This document shows positions 12,501 to 23,921 of a stretch of 64,000 nucleotides of DNA, piece by piece. Every line of letters begins with the position of its first letter. Position 1 is the stretch's first letter. The notes beneath the pieces are model-generated. The model was not told where the DNA came from. It saw only the letters and a program-made list of their open reading frames with translations, and did not search any database. This stretch comes from Rotaria macrura. Its lineage: Eukaryota; Rotifera; Eurotatoria; Philodinida; Philodinidae. Made by a program: the position numbers and the translations under genes. The stretch lies in the NCBI GenBank assembly GCA_900239685.1, contig OENT01000116.1:142038-206037 (forward strand), given 5' to 3'.

Positions 12501-15500
12501 ATCTAAATATTTTATTTTTCACACAAATAGATTAAAAAAAATAATAAATAATCAAAGCGAACTTACTAATAATTCAAAGAAAAACCAACTATTACCAAAA
12601 GCAAAATCTCTCGTTGCACCTGATGAAACAACCCATTGAAATAGTAATTCTTCATGTAGTGGCTAAAATTTAGAGTATAGATTATTATCGATGGATAGAT
12701 TATTAGTTTTATTTGCAATAAGCTTCCCATTTCCCTGCCTATTTCCCCCCGCTGACTTACGTTTTACATATACACTGCTGATACAAAATGAAATGTAAAT
12801 GATAGAAATTCGATAGAAAAATGAATGTACTTACTTTTCGTTGTTGTGATGTTTTATTGGAATAAGAACTATCTTTAATGACACCTGGAGATAATTCACC
12901 AATTTGTTTTCCTGACGATGCGTCTGAATTATTTTAATGAAATTTATAAAAACGTTAGCGAAAGAAAGTGTTTAAAATATAATTATAAATACTTGTTGTA
13001 GCAAAACCACCGCTAGCAGCAGCAAGCGCCATCTCATCTTCAGGTGATAATGACGGACTTGGTAAATCTGGGTTTGATGTACTTCGAGGAACACGACGTT
13101 GAAAATATAGAGAGTTCGGACGAAGACTAGCTGATTTCGATGATACAGCTGTCATATCTACATATTTTATTGAAAGAAAACAAACGAAAAACATCTGATG
13201 AAATCATATATACTATTCGATCTTACCAGTTTCCATTGGTGTATGTAATGTACATTCATAATGAATGTAAGTCAAAAGTAAACGATTTCTACCGTGTGTA
13301 TCATTCAGGTCAGCAAGAAGATCACGTTGGATACGTTGAACAATCTTTGCTAATGTTTCAAAACATGTTTGATTGACATTTACTAAAGAAAAGTAAAATT
13401 AATTTGATGTAATTCAATAAGATTTTATTCGACTGCGTAGCAAAATTGTTTTAAATTTCGATCGTTTGGAATCGATTTCTGTTACATATAAAGGACATCT
13501 TCAATAATTATCTTTGTTTAATGGATTAAATCGATAATTTGCACTGTACTCTAACTCGTAAGATTTATGCGGACGTGGCCTTTCAATTACATACAGTATT
13601 CTACCCAGTTCGACAAGAAATGAAGAGAAAAACGTATAAACGCAGTAAAATTTTAGCGAAAAAAACGGAAAAGGAGCAGACTATCACTTTTTTCGTTGAA
13701 ATGCACTAACGCGTTTAACTTCATTAAAAACATTAACGCATTTTCAACTGGTTGAAATGTACGCTTTTTACAATGTTTTTCCCGTTAAAATTTCGACTCG
13801 TTTTAACGCTTTATGTTTTGTTGTTTGTGTGACGGGGTACCTACTCAATCTTATTCCACCCATCCTATTCTATCTTATTTTACCTATTCTATCTTATCGT
13901 AACTATCCTATTTCACCTATCCTATCCAATCCTTGTTTACGTATTCTATCAAGGAAAAAGATTACCCCACCTCTGTCAATTACTATAAATTGCCTGAACA
14001 CGGCCGTTTCAGTAGCAGATTAAGCCTTAGTTCCGTTCGATGATTTACGACCGTACTATCGCTGTTCTTTTACTGTATTCTTATTGTATATCGACCGCAT
14101 ACAGATGTATTTCAGTGAAACTACGGTTAAAAATCATGAACCAGGTTCATGAGCCGTATTTAACGTTTTACGGTCGTTCACGTACCATTTTCTTCCTTAT
14201 GGAAATCCATTCTCTATGTATTGAAATAACAAAAAAATTCAAAGAAAATCATTTCGTGAAATTATTTTAACCAAGTGTGAGATTAAGAAAATTTATCAAC
14301 TCTCATAGCTAATGAACAGACGAAGAGAAAAAAATATTGCTTTTAGAATGCTAAAAAATTTAGTTCGAGCGGCTCAAAATTTTATTTTAATTTCAACATT
14401 GTTTTATTGGATTAATGAACCGACGAAGAATGCATTCAATTTTTGAATCTATGAAAATGAATTCAATATTGATTTTGATGGCGAAGAACATGTTCTTTTT
14501 GTTTTAATAAACATGTTGTATCGTTTAAGGTATTTGCATTAGTTGAAAGAATTCAATTACAGGTATCTCTCTAGGGAATATATGAAGAATCGATTTGATC
14601 GAGACAGAATCCTTTCGTTTGTTTTCTACAGAATGAAACAGAGATGAACGAATTCTAGTAGTCAATAGAACTGTTGAGAACAGTGTGCATTCAAATAGTG
14701 AACTATTTCGAACTGAGAGACAAAAGCCTTCCATAAAAAAATTGGAACGACAATGAATGCATTTCTGCACATGTAGAGCGGATTTTTCTTACTTTGAATT
14801 CCTTCACAAGAGTAGTGAACGCGTTATTTTCTCACAAGGTGTCTCTCCATGCTTCAATAAGCGAATTTAGTTGTTGTTTTTTGCAACGGATATTTTTTCC
14901 TGTGCATGGAAAAAATTCTTTAAGAAAAGTACACGTAAAAATGTGTAAAATTCTGGTGGTTAACGCATAAATCTTTAAAAAAATTGATATAGTTTAACGC
15001 CTAAATGCTGGAGTGCGTTCGAGAAATCCTAAAAACGGTGTTTGAAAATATTTTTCATATGCTTGTCTGACTGCGTAGTATCACTCTCACTCGCCTCTCT
15101 TTTTATTTTTTTTATCACTATTCTTGACGATTCATATCAAAATTCAGATTCAGCATTCATTTAACACTTCGTTAGTAAACATAAGAGTGTTCTTAGAGAG
15201 GACTCATGAATGTTTTACCGAGTCTTCGACTCAGATTTCGACGCACGATCTGAACGACGTATCAAAGTACATGAGGTCGAAATCGAGCACACAACGCCTC
15301 CATCTCGTCCATACCCACACAGACACACATACAGACCTTACCAAACTACTAAAAGAGACTATCCGAGATTATTTATGACTAAAATCAAACCGAAAACAAA
15401 TCAATGAACTATGTCATCGTTGAAGTTCTACACTATAAAGTTTGGGTTGATGAAGGAATATACTCCAATATATACGTATATCAAGACCAATTATTAGTCG

Positions 15501-18500
15501 ATTATTAACCGTAAATGCATCATGATTTACATTTACTCCTCATAGCAATCGCAGTAACAACTATTTTTTAGTGTTCAGTAAGATAGTCGAATAATTGTAT
15601 TCCGAAAGTAAGTGGGTTGTTAGTATTTTGAAACATTCTACTTGTACATAAACAAGAATCTATGCACCAGTGTTACACTGTTAGAAATTCAACTTTTCGA
15701 ACAATGATTTACTATTCTTTTCGGATGAGATTTTTAAGATACTATTAAAGTCATGAAATTCATTGTTCATCTTAATTTCAAAATTAAACGTATTGAGGCC
15801 ACTTTATAGATAATACCGTGCAATAGAGTTCAATTTTAATCAAATGTTCATAGCTCTATTTGAAAGATCTGATGGTAAACATCTATTTGAGAATTGTTAA
15901 GTATACTTTCTCGTGTTAATATAAAAAAACAAATCAATAACTATATCCTATGCTAATACTAATCGTCGGATCTAAAGGTATTTGTTTTGTTGATTCTTTG
16001 TTGGTTAATTTAAAAGACATGAAAATATATTTACATATATGTCCATTAAGTATTGGTGCTCGAACTAGTAATGAAAGTAGTGTATCAATAAGAATGTAAA
16101 GAAATTGAACGAGTTTTTCTGCTTGTGCCCAAACAGTATCCATGATGGCTTGTTTAAAATCTTTATCCGTAACTTGATAATGAGAATGATGATGATGATG
16201 ATGAGAAGCATAAGCTTGTTTTCGAAGTTGATTATACATATGAAAGAAGTTTTCCAATCGTTCATCCTATTGTTTTTAGAAACAGAAAATTAATATTATT
16301 ACAAGAGTTCGACTTGATTTTTCGTCAACAACAAACCAATGAGTGAATTGTAGATGAAGGACGAATTGATAATGAAAATAATGGTTTATGACTATCAGCC
16401 CATTTAACATTATTAACATCATGATTCTGAAGAACAAAACAAATTCCTAATGAACACATAAGAATAATAAATACACGAATTACCGTTGGTGGTACCAGTG
16501 AATAATTATGTGGTGGTCGTTCGCATGCAACAGGCAAATTGAAATCCCCATGTATCAGTTGATTATTATTTAATAGTGGAAGCCACTAAGAGAATAAAAA
16601 TGAGATCAGAGTAATAAAAATTGATTACTCTGCTTTTCCTACCGTATATCCTATAGGTGTTTCAATCGGTGCATTTTCTTTCGGCTGACAACTTATATGT
16701 GAAAAAGTAAAAAACAAGTGATGATTTTCATCTAACACTGCTGGAAGACGTATTTTAACTTCGTCATAAAATGATGGAGATTTTAAATGGTATAAAACTG
16801 GCAAATAAATTTCTTTAATCATTTCATGACCAGATGATTTGCCAAATATTAATGGCAACGAAAAGATTTCTTCTTCACCGCCCATTAATTGTATCTTAAC
16901 AGCGATATTTCTTGCAGATGTTGAGCCACGTGTTGTTAAATTTGATAAATTAAGCGATAATGGATAGAGATACAGAAGATTTCGATATGATGTATGCGGT
17001 AAATAGATTTCACGTGGTGGAAATTCAAGTAGTTCTTTAATTGGACGTCTTGTATCGTCAGTATATGGTTTCAAACGATTTAATTGAGGATCAAGACAAC
17101 AATCGACGGTGTCACCTGGATGAATTTGATTGAATTCAAAGCGAATAAATGCTAAACGAATCTCATTCAACATAGTTTTCCTTGTTTTTTTCAAACTAAG
17201 CATATGTTTTATTTTGTAATTTTACCTGGCATTGTCTTAGGTTTTTTTGCTAATGTTGGTGGTTTACGAAAATCAGTAAGAAATTTGAAAATATCTTCAT
17301 CACTCAATCGTTCACTTTCCTGAAAATCAGTTTAAAAAAATATATTTTCAAGTTGTCATATAGAAAATATTTAACTTAAAATTCGATAAAATTGAGCACG
17401 TCTATCATCTTCTGGTATCTTATCAAAGCTAATCGATTCGCTGTACAAAGTTATACACGCATAATATTGTTACTTAGTTATTAACTACTTTCTGAAAATA
17501 GATCAAACTTCACGTATTTCTTTCACCGTGATGACTCAAAAAGAAAAAGAAACAAAATTGATTAATGAAATTCGTCATTACAAACAATGACAAGATCATA
17601 TTCTTGAAGTTTTCATGGAATCGACGTATTTTTAATAAACGAAATTAAACAAGAACATGTTCTGCGAAATAAGTACAGAGTACTAAAGACATATTTTCTT
17701 GAATCTGCATAAGCGAGCAACTGAATCTTTGAACTTCAGTCTGATTCTTGCAAGACTCATAACTCTCCAGTCGTCATAAGACTTACTAGTCTCAGTTATT
17801 TGTGTGGATTATTACTATTCACTTGTTGATATTCATCATCATCATCACATATTGGTTTTTATTATATTGTTATGATTATTATTAGTTGTTGTAACTGACA
17901 GATAAACGTACGATATCAACAAAACGTCTCTCAGTACTTAAATACATCTGGATTAGCTACGAACTAATGTTTCTAATTTATGCACAAAAAATCTTAAGGT
18001 ATACGATGTCAAATATTCATCGATGTATCATAATCTTTTAATGTTCTAGTAACACTCATCTCTTCTTGTTCAATATCTATTAATATTTCGGAAGCTAGAT
18101 AAATTTCGTCTTACTTGTTTAAAGACTCCCTTCAATGTGACAACAATTGGTCGATCAAAATTTGCTAATATATGAAAAAATTCATCCGATTGCGTTGAAA
18201 TACTAGTGTTAGCTGTCGACAAAGTTGATGTTGGCGACGACGTAGGTATTTGTCGATCATCGTTTCTTTTTGAATTATTCCGTGTTAAACTTTCATCCCG
18301 TGAACGCCGAAAACTTTCATATGCATTGCGAAGACCACCTGAACCAATATTTTTTCGTTCTAAAAATACATGATATAAACCGTTAACTGTTTTCTTGTTG
18401 AAAACAATTTGAAATACCTAGACTAGAAGCTTTCGTAGATGAGTTTATTAATTCTGTATTAGCAGGTAATGTACTGGCATGAGTTGATAAGATAGTTTCC

Positions 18501-21500
18501 TGTTCAATTTCTTTGAGAATATCTCGCAAACTGATTGCTGACCAAGCGAATGGCATACGAAAACGGCCAAGACGTTGACAAAACTGTATGGCTTGTTCAT
18601 GATAACGTTGTTGATTCTAGAATAGAATTTTTCAAAGAATTAGAGAGACAATCACTAACAAGAATATGAACAAAACCTTTCATTCAATCAAAAATCTTTC
18701 GAATATAGTGTGCGTATGCTAGAAAACTTCAACAAACCTTGATTTTAAGAGAAAATTTTCGAACAAGCCAAAACTTTTACCAAAAAACACATTATGTAAC
18801 GATAAAGAACGCGAGCATTTTTTACATTAAACAATTTCTCATGTTCAGCTATGGTTAGAATAAATTTTCTAGGTTTCTACGATGTAATTTACGCGAGTGA
18901 CAAATGTTGAAGCATGAAGGCCTCTGATGATGAAACTATGCAAACAGTCTCCTTCAGCAATACATCTACATCTCGATTATTTTTCATTTACCTTGGTTTC
19001 GACAATGTCTCATACTAGTGAACTAGAAAAACTGATGAAAACTTGAGTCTTTACTCTAAGAAAAATAACCTCTTTAAAAAATTGTGCCTTTTCTACAGGC
19101 AATGTTTTTCATTGTCCCTTTTTATCATGATAACAAGTCGACGAGAAACATATATATATATATATATGATGCTTTTTGTAAAGCATTTGCCTATCTACAT
19201 AATTGCTCGTCGAGATTTTAATAAAAACGTTCCCTACACATTGCCTAACACAACCAGAAAACAAATTTTGAAAGCACAAGTTTGTGGCTCTACTGCATTT
19301 TATTCAAAAGATTTTTGTTAGACAACTAGTACTTTGATTAACACCGATACAACATACAGAATTACAGTTAACTATTAAGTCGACTCATATATTTTAGACA
19401 TTTTTGAAACATTGTTTTCTCACTGATTGAAAAATTCATTCCTACTTCTTCCATCTCACCAAGATGAACACAAAAATAAATTTCACCAAAACTACTCTGC
19501 CGACACTGACAATCAAGTCCTAAGCTGGTTGAACAAAACTAGAACAGACGTTTGTACATATCTCAAAAAGAAAACAGCGTTTCGATATAAATTATTTTTC
19601 GTTCATCTCTGTGGGATGGGAGAAGAACGAATAAATTCTTCAATCAGTAAAAAAACTGTTTTAAAAATGTCAAAAATATATGAGTCGATTCAATCATTAA
19701 CGCTAACTCAGTATGTGATATTGGTGTTTATCAAAGTATTAGTTATCTGACCGAAATCGATTGAATAAAATGCAGTAGAGGCACAAGTTTATGGCTGATA
19801 AACGTGTATTTTAGTGGTTTTAGGCGATGTGTGGGGAACGTTTTTAATAGAAGATCTCGACTAACAATTATGTAGAGTGGAAATACTTTACAAGATCTAA
19901 CAGATTAAAATTTCCTCAGGTCGTTCATCATTCTAAAACAGAATGTACTATATTTAATTTAAAGAAATAATAGGCAGAATTTTGTTCAACTACAAATATT
20001 CCTTTTCAAAGGCGCTGTTACTTAATGTGAATGAAGCAAAATAATGACAAAAAGAATTTCTTATCATTCTGGACTTCTCAAGCCCACTTTCTTTTCTAAC
20101 TCCTATAACCTAGTCTAAGAATATCTTAGAAGTCTAAGATTTGTTTCGTAACTACACTCTACTATGAAAAATCGATGGATGAAAAAAAAATATGTACATG
20201 TAAATTTTTTCATAAAAGTGACATTTTCGTTTGATTCCTTCAATCTCTCTCAAGCATTTACTCGATGAAGTGCAACCAGAGACCTTCATACTTTTCTGCC
20301 ATTCAACTGTATTTAATTTACTAACAAAACATTAAACATGACAAAATCCTTGAAATTTTCATTAAAATACAAGAAAATGACTTTTGATTCTTCTATCACA
20401 CGCTTGACGTTCGATGAATACGTCTTATTGTGCTTTATTAAATGGAGCTGTTTCTCAATTTTTGTTTAAGTATGTTGATTTATCGATACTTCCAGGAAAT
20501 CACATGTTTATTCACTTGATTGTCATCTATTTCTATGGAGAAGAAAACTTAGAAAATTAAGATAACTCTAAACTTCTATGTAAACCGATAGATATGATAC
20601 ACTTCAATGCTTCACATTGAAACAAAGATTATACGTACAGTATGAACTGAATTTCATATAAAAAAATTGCAATGGATATGTTGTGTTGATGAAATCGAGC
20701 ATACACAACAGTTTGTTTTCGAAGAGAAAGATTTTTTTTTTTCATTATATCTACCTTAACATTCAAGAATGAAAAAACATGTAAGTCGTGACCAATCTGA
20801 TTGGAGCTTGACTCTAAAGGGAACAGTATGTGCTCGTATTAAAGTAACAGAACAGATTAGTACATGGAAGCATTCCGTTATCGAATAATATTTTTACGCA
20901 GTGTCAACAAATGACTTCGATTCGTGCAGGTACTTCTAATCGATTCTTTTCTGTTGTATTTATTTCTGCATAAAAAGAGCGATCTGGTTCGCTGAGAATA
21001 TGTGTTGCAGTATGCTCATAGAAAATTAATGTTTAGGAGTCAATAAATGTTATTCTTTTTTTTTTATCGACCGTGTTTTGAATTCTTAAAATAGTCATTT
21101 TGTTTTTTTCGACTATTTTAGTATAAATTAAACAATACAATATGATCCTTTTCTTCTTGTGTTCCTTTAACATAAAACTTATTGAAAAGAGACTATTGAA
21201 TCCAATGAATTTTCTAATTTACAAGTTATATTTACTTTAATGTCTTGTTTCATATAGGGCTCAGCACAATCAGATGCATCGCCTTGTTGTAAAACTTTTT
21301 CAACCTAAATTTTAAAAATACAATGAAGATGTTCATTGAATAAGAGTATGATTTTTTTACTCGAATAATAAGATAGATATCGGGTGATGGAAATGATATT
21401 GGAAAAATAGCGGATAGACTTAACGTTGAGCCATCAACTGCTGGTCGAATATGAATCATTTGTTTTAATGCATCACTATTTAAATCGTAATGAAAATTTT

Positions 21501-23921
21501 CCGATATCTAATATGAATATTAGAAAAAAAGAAAATATAATTTCGAAACCAAAATCAAATACAATCGTCTCAACTTTTTTTCGTTCTTTAAAATCATATA
21601 ATGCTAATGTAACAAACATTGGTTCGATTTCGGGTTCAAGTCTAAAGAAATTGAAATTTTTCTTGATGAACAACATATTTTGAAATATTTACTTGAAATC
21701 TAAACATTTAACTTGAAGTTTAAATGTTGTATATGGTTGTAATGGTTCAGCTGCTGGACGATATTCAATACAATCATTCTATGAAATAATAATAATAATA
21801 TTGATAATAGCATCAACATGATTGTTTGCTTTTTAACTATGTGTAGCTTTTTCAAATATATTCATCTGATTAAATTTAAAGTTGTGTTTTCTTATGGCAC
21901 TCTGATGGAAAATAAAAAATATCACACCGTCATTCCCGAAAAAAATTTCACATGTGAAACCAAACTTCAATTCAATTACAAACAAGTTGTTTTTTTTTAT
22001 CTGTTAAAACATAGTATATCTATAGGTAGTGTATCGTGTGAATACCACCATATTTGTGTGATGTACTTGTTAAAAAATTTTGCGAAGCAGCTGCACATGA
22101 AAGACACGCAAGTATTTGAATTAAATCATGCATAGATCGACCTAGTTTAGTTATTCTCACATCTTGATCAAAGACAAACAATATCATTTTTGAAAACGGA
22201 TCGAAGATCTCAAATCTTCTTGATGCAATCAAAAGAAAATGAATCCATGCTTTTTTTTGAATTTTCTAACAACATGCCGCATTGATATCTCTAGAATTCA
22301 ATTCCAGTCCCTAGTTGAAAGACATAAACGTTTTCACTAGTAAAAGATATTTCGTTTTCCAATTTTCAGTAATAATATTGCATGTGAATCAAATCATATG
22401 TCAAAACAAGTTTTATCTCTCCGAACGTAGTTCGTGTTCTGCACAAAAAACTGATAATCATAATTTATAATTACGAAGATTGTCGTACGAACAAATACAG
22501 AATAATAATACTAAAACAAAAACTATTCGATGATAATGTTGTCACAACTATTGAGTGAGCAAAACTATACAGAGCTATTTCTTTTCGTTCATTAAATTGA
22601 TGGTTTCTTTTGAGATGGCGATGGTCTCCTGATTATTCTTAGAATCTTTCCAATTAATAGATTGTTCTTTAGCATCATATTAAAAAGTAAGTGTCATTCC
22701 TCTGCCGATGATTGTAACTCATCAACTGAAAATATTATTTGACTTACATCTGCTTGAGGTGGATAAGAACTAAATAATTTTGCATAGCGGTTTTTTCCTC
22801 GCAATAATTCATTTTCTTTATCGACACTTTCGATTGGAATACGTTCAACTGACAACGAAAAAAAATAATCAATACATGAATATATATAATCAAGAAAAGA
22901 TTCTTACTCAAATGAGGCATTATTGTATCTGGCTCTGTTTTATCTAAATCTTCTTTTGCTAAAGCCCAACTACTTTTCACTGGATTTATTGTTGAATCAT
23001 TAATAGCTAATTTTCTTGGACTATCCTAGAAATCAAATCAAATACAGATACAAATATTTACTTTTTTTTGTACAAATTGGAAGAAAAGCACGTTAATGAA
23101 TGAATTTCTTACTCGTTCTTGATCAATTAAAATCTGTCGATTATCATCAATTAAATCAACTTCATAATCTTGTTTTGGTATATGCTTTAAAGCTTGCATT
23201 TGTTCTTGACGAACATTTAATAATGTAACTGCACTACCATGGTGATTGTAACTGAAACGGTATATTTATTAACAAATTTGAGTATTCGAAGTAAAACAAA
23301 AAATAAGACTACAACATACTTTCGACGAAGAAAAAAGTGTTCACCATTAAAACTTTGTAAACAATCACGTATGTGTGGATCATTTAAAGCTCTAGAAAAC
23401 GGAATGAAATGTTCTTGCATTGTTTCTATTTGAAAAATGGTTTGTAAATCAAGTATTCTAACTCTTTTTCCGGCATGATTGGAATAATTGTGCGATATTG
23501 TCGATCGATACGAATAAAATCAATATCATCATTAGGATATTCAAGTAAATGATGTAATGGATCATTTTCAATTTTTTGTCGATGTTCATCAACGTATTCC
23601 TCATAATCGATTGGATCAACGATGTCAATAACATTGGATGCCATTCTATTCGAACCTTTTATATAGTTCTTAAACGAAAATGAAAAGAAAAATAATCTAT
23701 TAGAAGGAAATAGTATGGTGAATATTATCTTACTAAATCTGTAAATGTTACTTCTTCTTCGTCTTCTTTATTGTCATTCAATGGAAGAGATGCAGTCTTT
23801 GGTTCATTTGAAAGAAGTGAAATCACTTCTTGAAGATGTTCTCTGTATAACAAATCATTAGAGTTAGATTATAGAATCATATGTATTAATCTACGAACCG
23901 AAGTCGAAGTGTGCCAGCCAT
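4706..23921 (-). CDS. DOCK7-like guanine nucleotide exchange factor (DOCK6/7/8 class), 3' end not in window
   Basis: Dedicator-of-cytokinesis protein. The family activates Rac and Cdc42 through the DHR-2 domain and binds phosphoinositides through the DHR-1 (C2-like) domain, at the plasma membrane. I assembled 38 exons, all with GT..AG borders and consistent phase, for about 1945 codons (human DOCK7 has about 2100). The start at 23921 (MAGTLRLR) is a 23-nt first exon that splices in frame to the next. Residue matches to vertebrate DOCK7 run throughout, for example [51 protein letters not shown] and [13 protein letters not shown]. Most introns are 45-90 bp, but seven exceed 700 bp. The last exon found (4706-4798) ends in a good donor (AAG|GTAAGA) at the point matching human '...KLDPNKA', so about 200 residues of DHR-2 (its catalytic lobe C) lie further left, outside the window, or are lost. 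DOCK6 or DOCK8 orthology is not excluded. Confidence 0.93.
6605..16585 (-). CDS. DOCK7-like gene, central helical exons 16-32
   Basis: Exons in transcript order: 16484-16585, 16337-16426, 16035-16266, 13227-13382, 12993-13157, 12835-12923, 12567-12662, 12227-12502, 11817-12169, 9629-9819, 9447-9535, 8982-9375, 8829-8901, 7329-7425, 7131-7265, 6904-7056, 6605-6832. They encode the helical (ARM-like) middle of the protein, about residues 729-1701. Landmarks are [88 protein letters not shown], and [15 protein letters not shown] directly before [19 protein letters not shown] poly-Asn tract lies in the 11817-12169 exon and a six-His run in 16035-16266; both are low-complexity insertions. Long introns are 13383-16034, 9820-11816 and 7426-8828. 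Confidence 0.9.
13841..13932. repeat. Degenerate CCTATTCTATCTTATT satellite in a DOCK7 intron
   Basis: About 90 bp of imperfect tandem units built from CCTAT, TCTAT and CTTAT pentamers, lying in the 2.65-kb intron 13383-16034. It has no coding signal and looks like a short minisatellite. Confidence 0.7.
16643..17151 (-). CDS. DOCK7-like gene, exon 15 encoding the DHR-1 (C2-like) domain
   Basis: A single 509-nt exon encodes about residues 559-728, most of the DHR-1 domain. Visible family motifs are [61 protein letters not shown] and [15 protein letters not shown], ending in ETPIGYT at a GTAGGA donor. DHR-1 domains bind phosphoinositides and place DOCK proteins at membranes. The acceptor used is TTCGTTTAG at 17152-17153. 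It is the one that keeps the frame from the previous exon, although the open frame continues about 50 bases upstream. Confidence 0.92.
17226..23921 (-). CDS. DOCK7-like gene, N-terminal exons 1-14
   Basis: Exons in transcript order: 23899-23921, 23734-23842, 23463-23668, 23320-23391, 23113-23251, 22908-23025, 22748-22848, 21693-21778, 21575-21641, 21361-21507, 21236-21304, 18418-18616, 18115-18359, 17226-17319. They encode about residues 1-558. Landmarks are the conserved DOCK-C N-terminal block (VDPIDYEEY, then [22 protein letters not shown]), the [11 protein letters not shown] strand, [28 protein letters not shown], a Ser/Thr-rich linker, and [15 protein letters not shown]. For exon 4 the acceptor at 23392-23393 (TTTTCTAG) is used. 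A nearer AG would put the exon out of frame, and the chosen one recreates the family sequence. Introns 21779-22747 (969 bp), 18617-21235 (2619 bp) and 17320-18114 (795 bp) are long; the second holds the near-palindrome at 19171-19897. Confidence 0.9.
19171..19897. repeat. Near-palindrome (foldback) of about 730 bp inside a DOCK7 intron
   Basis: Two arms of roughly 300 bp (about 19171-19490 and 19585-19897) are inverted copies separated by about 100 bp. The left arm reads AAAACGTTCCCTACACATTG; the reverse complement of the right arm reads AAAACGTTCCCCACACATCG. Further matched blocks are TCTACTGCATTTTATTCAA (both arms), CGACTCATATATTTT with GACATTTTT, and ACTGATTGAA with TTCTTCC or TTCTTCT. By eye the arms are about three-quarters identical. 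A (TA)n tract abuts the left edge. Similarity stops at about 19170 and 19898. It may be an old foldback/MITE or an inverted duplication of intronic DNA. Transcribed within the DOCK7 pre-mRNA, it would form a long hairpin. Confidence 0.8.

Noticed and set aside
13660-15010. Scattered TTAACGC/GCGTTAA words in a DOCK7 intron, possibly element ends
   Set aside because: The inverted similarity between the two clusters is weak and no target duplication could be found.
17376-17440. Coding-like block on the minus strand (reads like [20 protein letters not shown]) between two DOCK7 exons
   Set aside because: Its frame fits neither the phase-0 exit of the upstream exon nor the phase-0 entry of the next. 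Skipping it gives [13 protein letters not shown], which matches the family directly. It could be a decayed or cryptic exon.
23392-23460. Alternative upstream acceptor for DOCK7 exon 4, extending it to include [10 protein letters not shown]
   Set aside because: That acceptor leaves a 36-bp intron and breaks the frame; the TTTTCTAG acceptor gives a 71-bp intron and the conserved [11 protein letters not shown] sequence.
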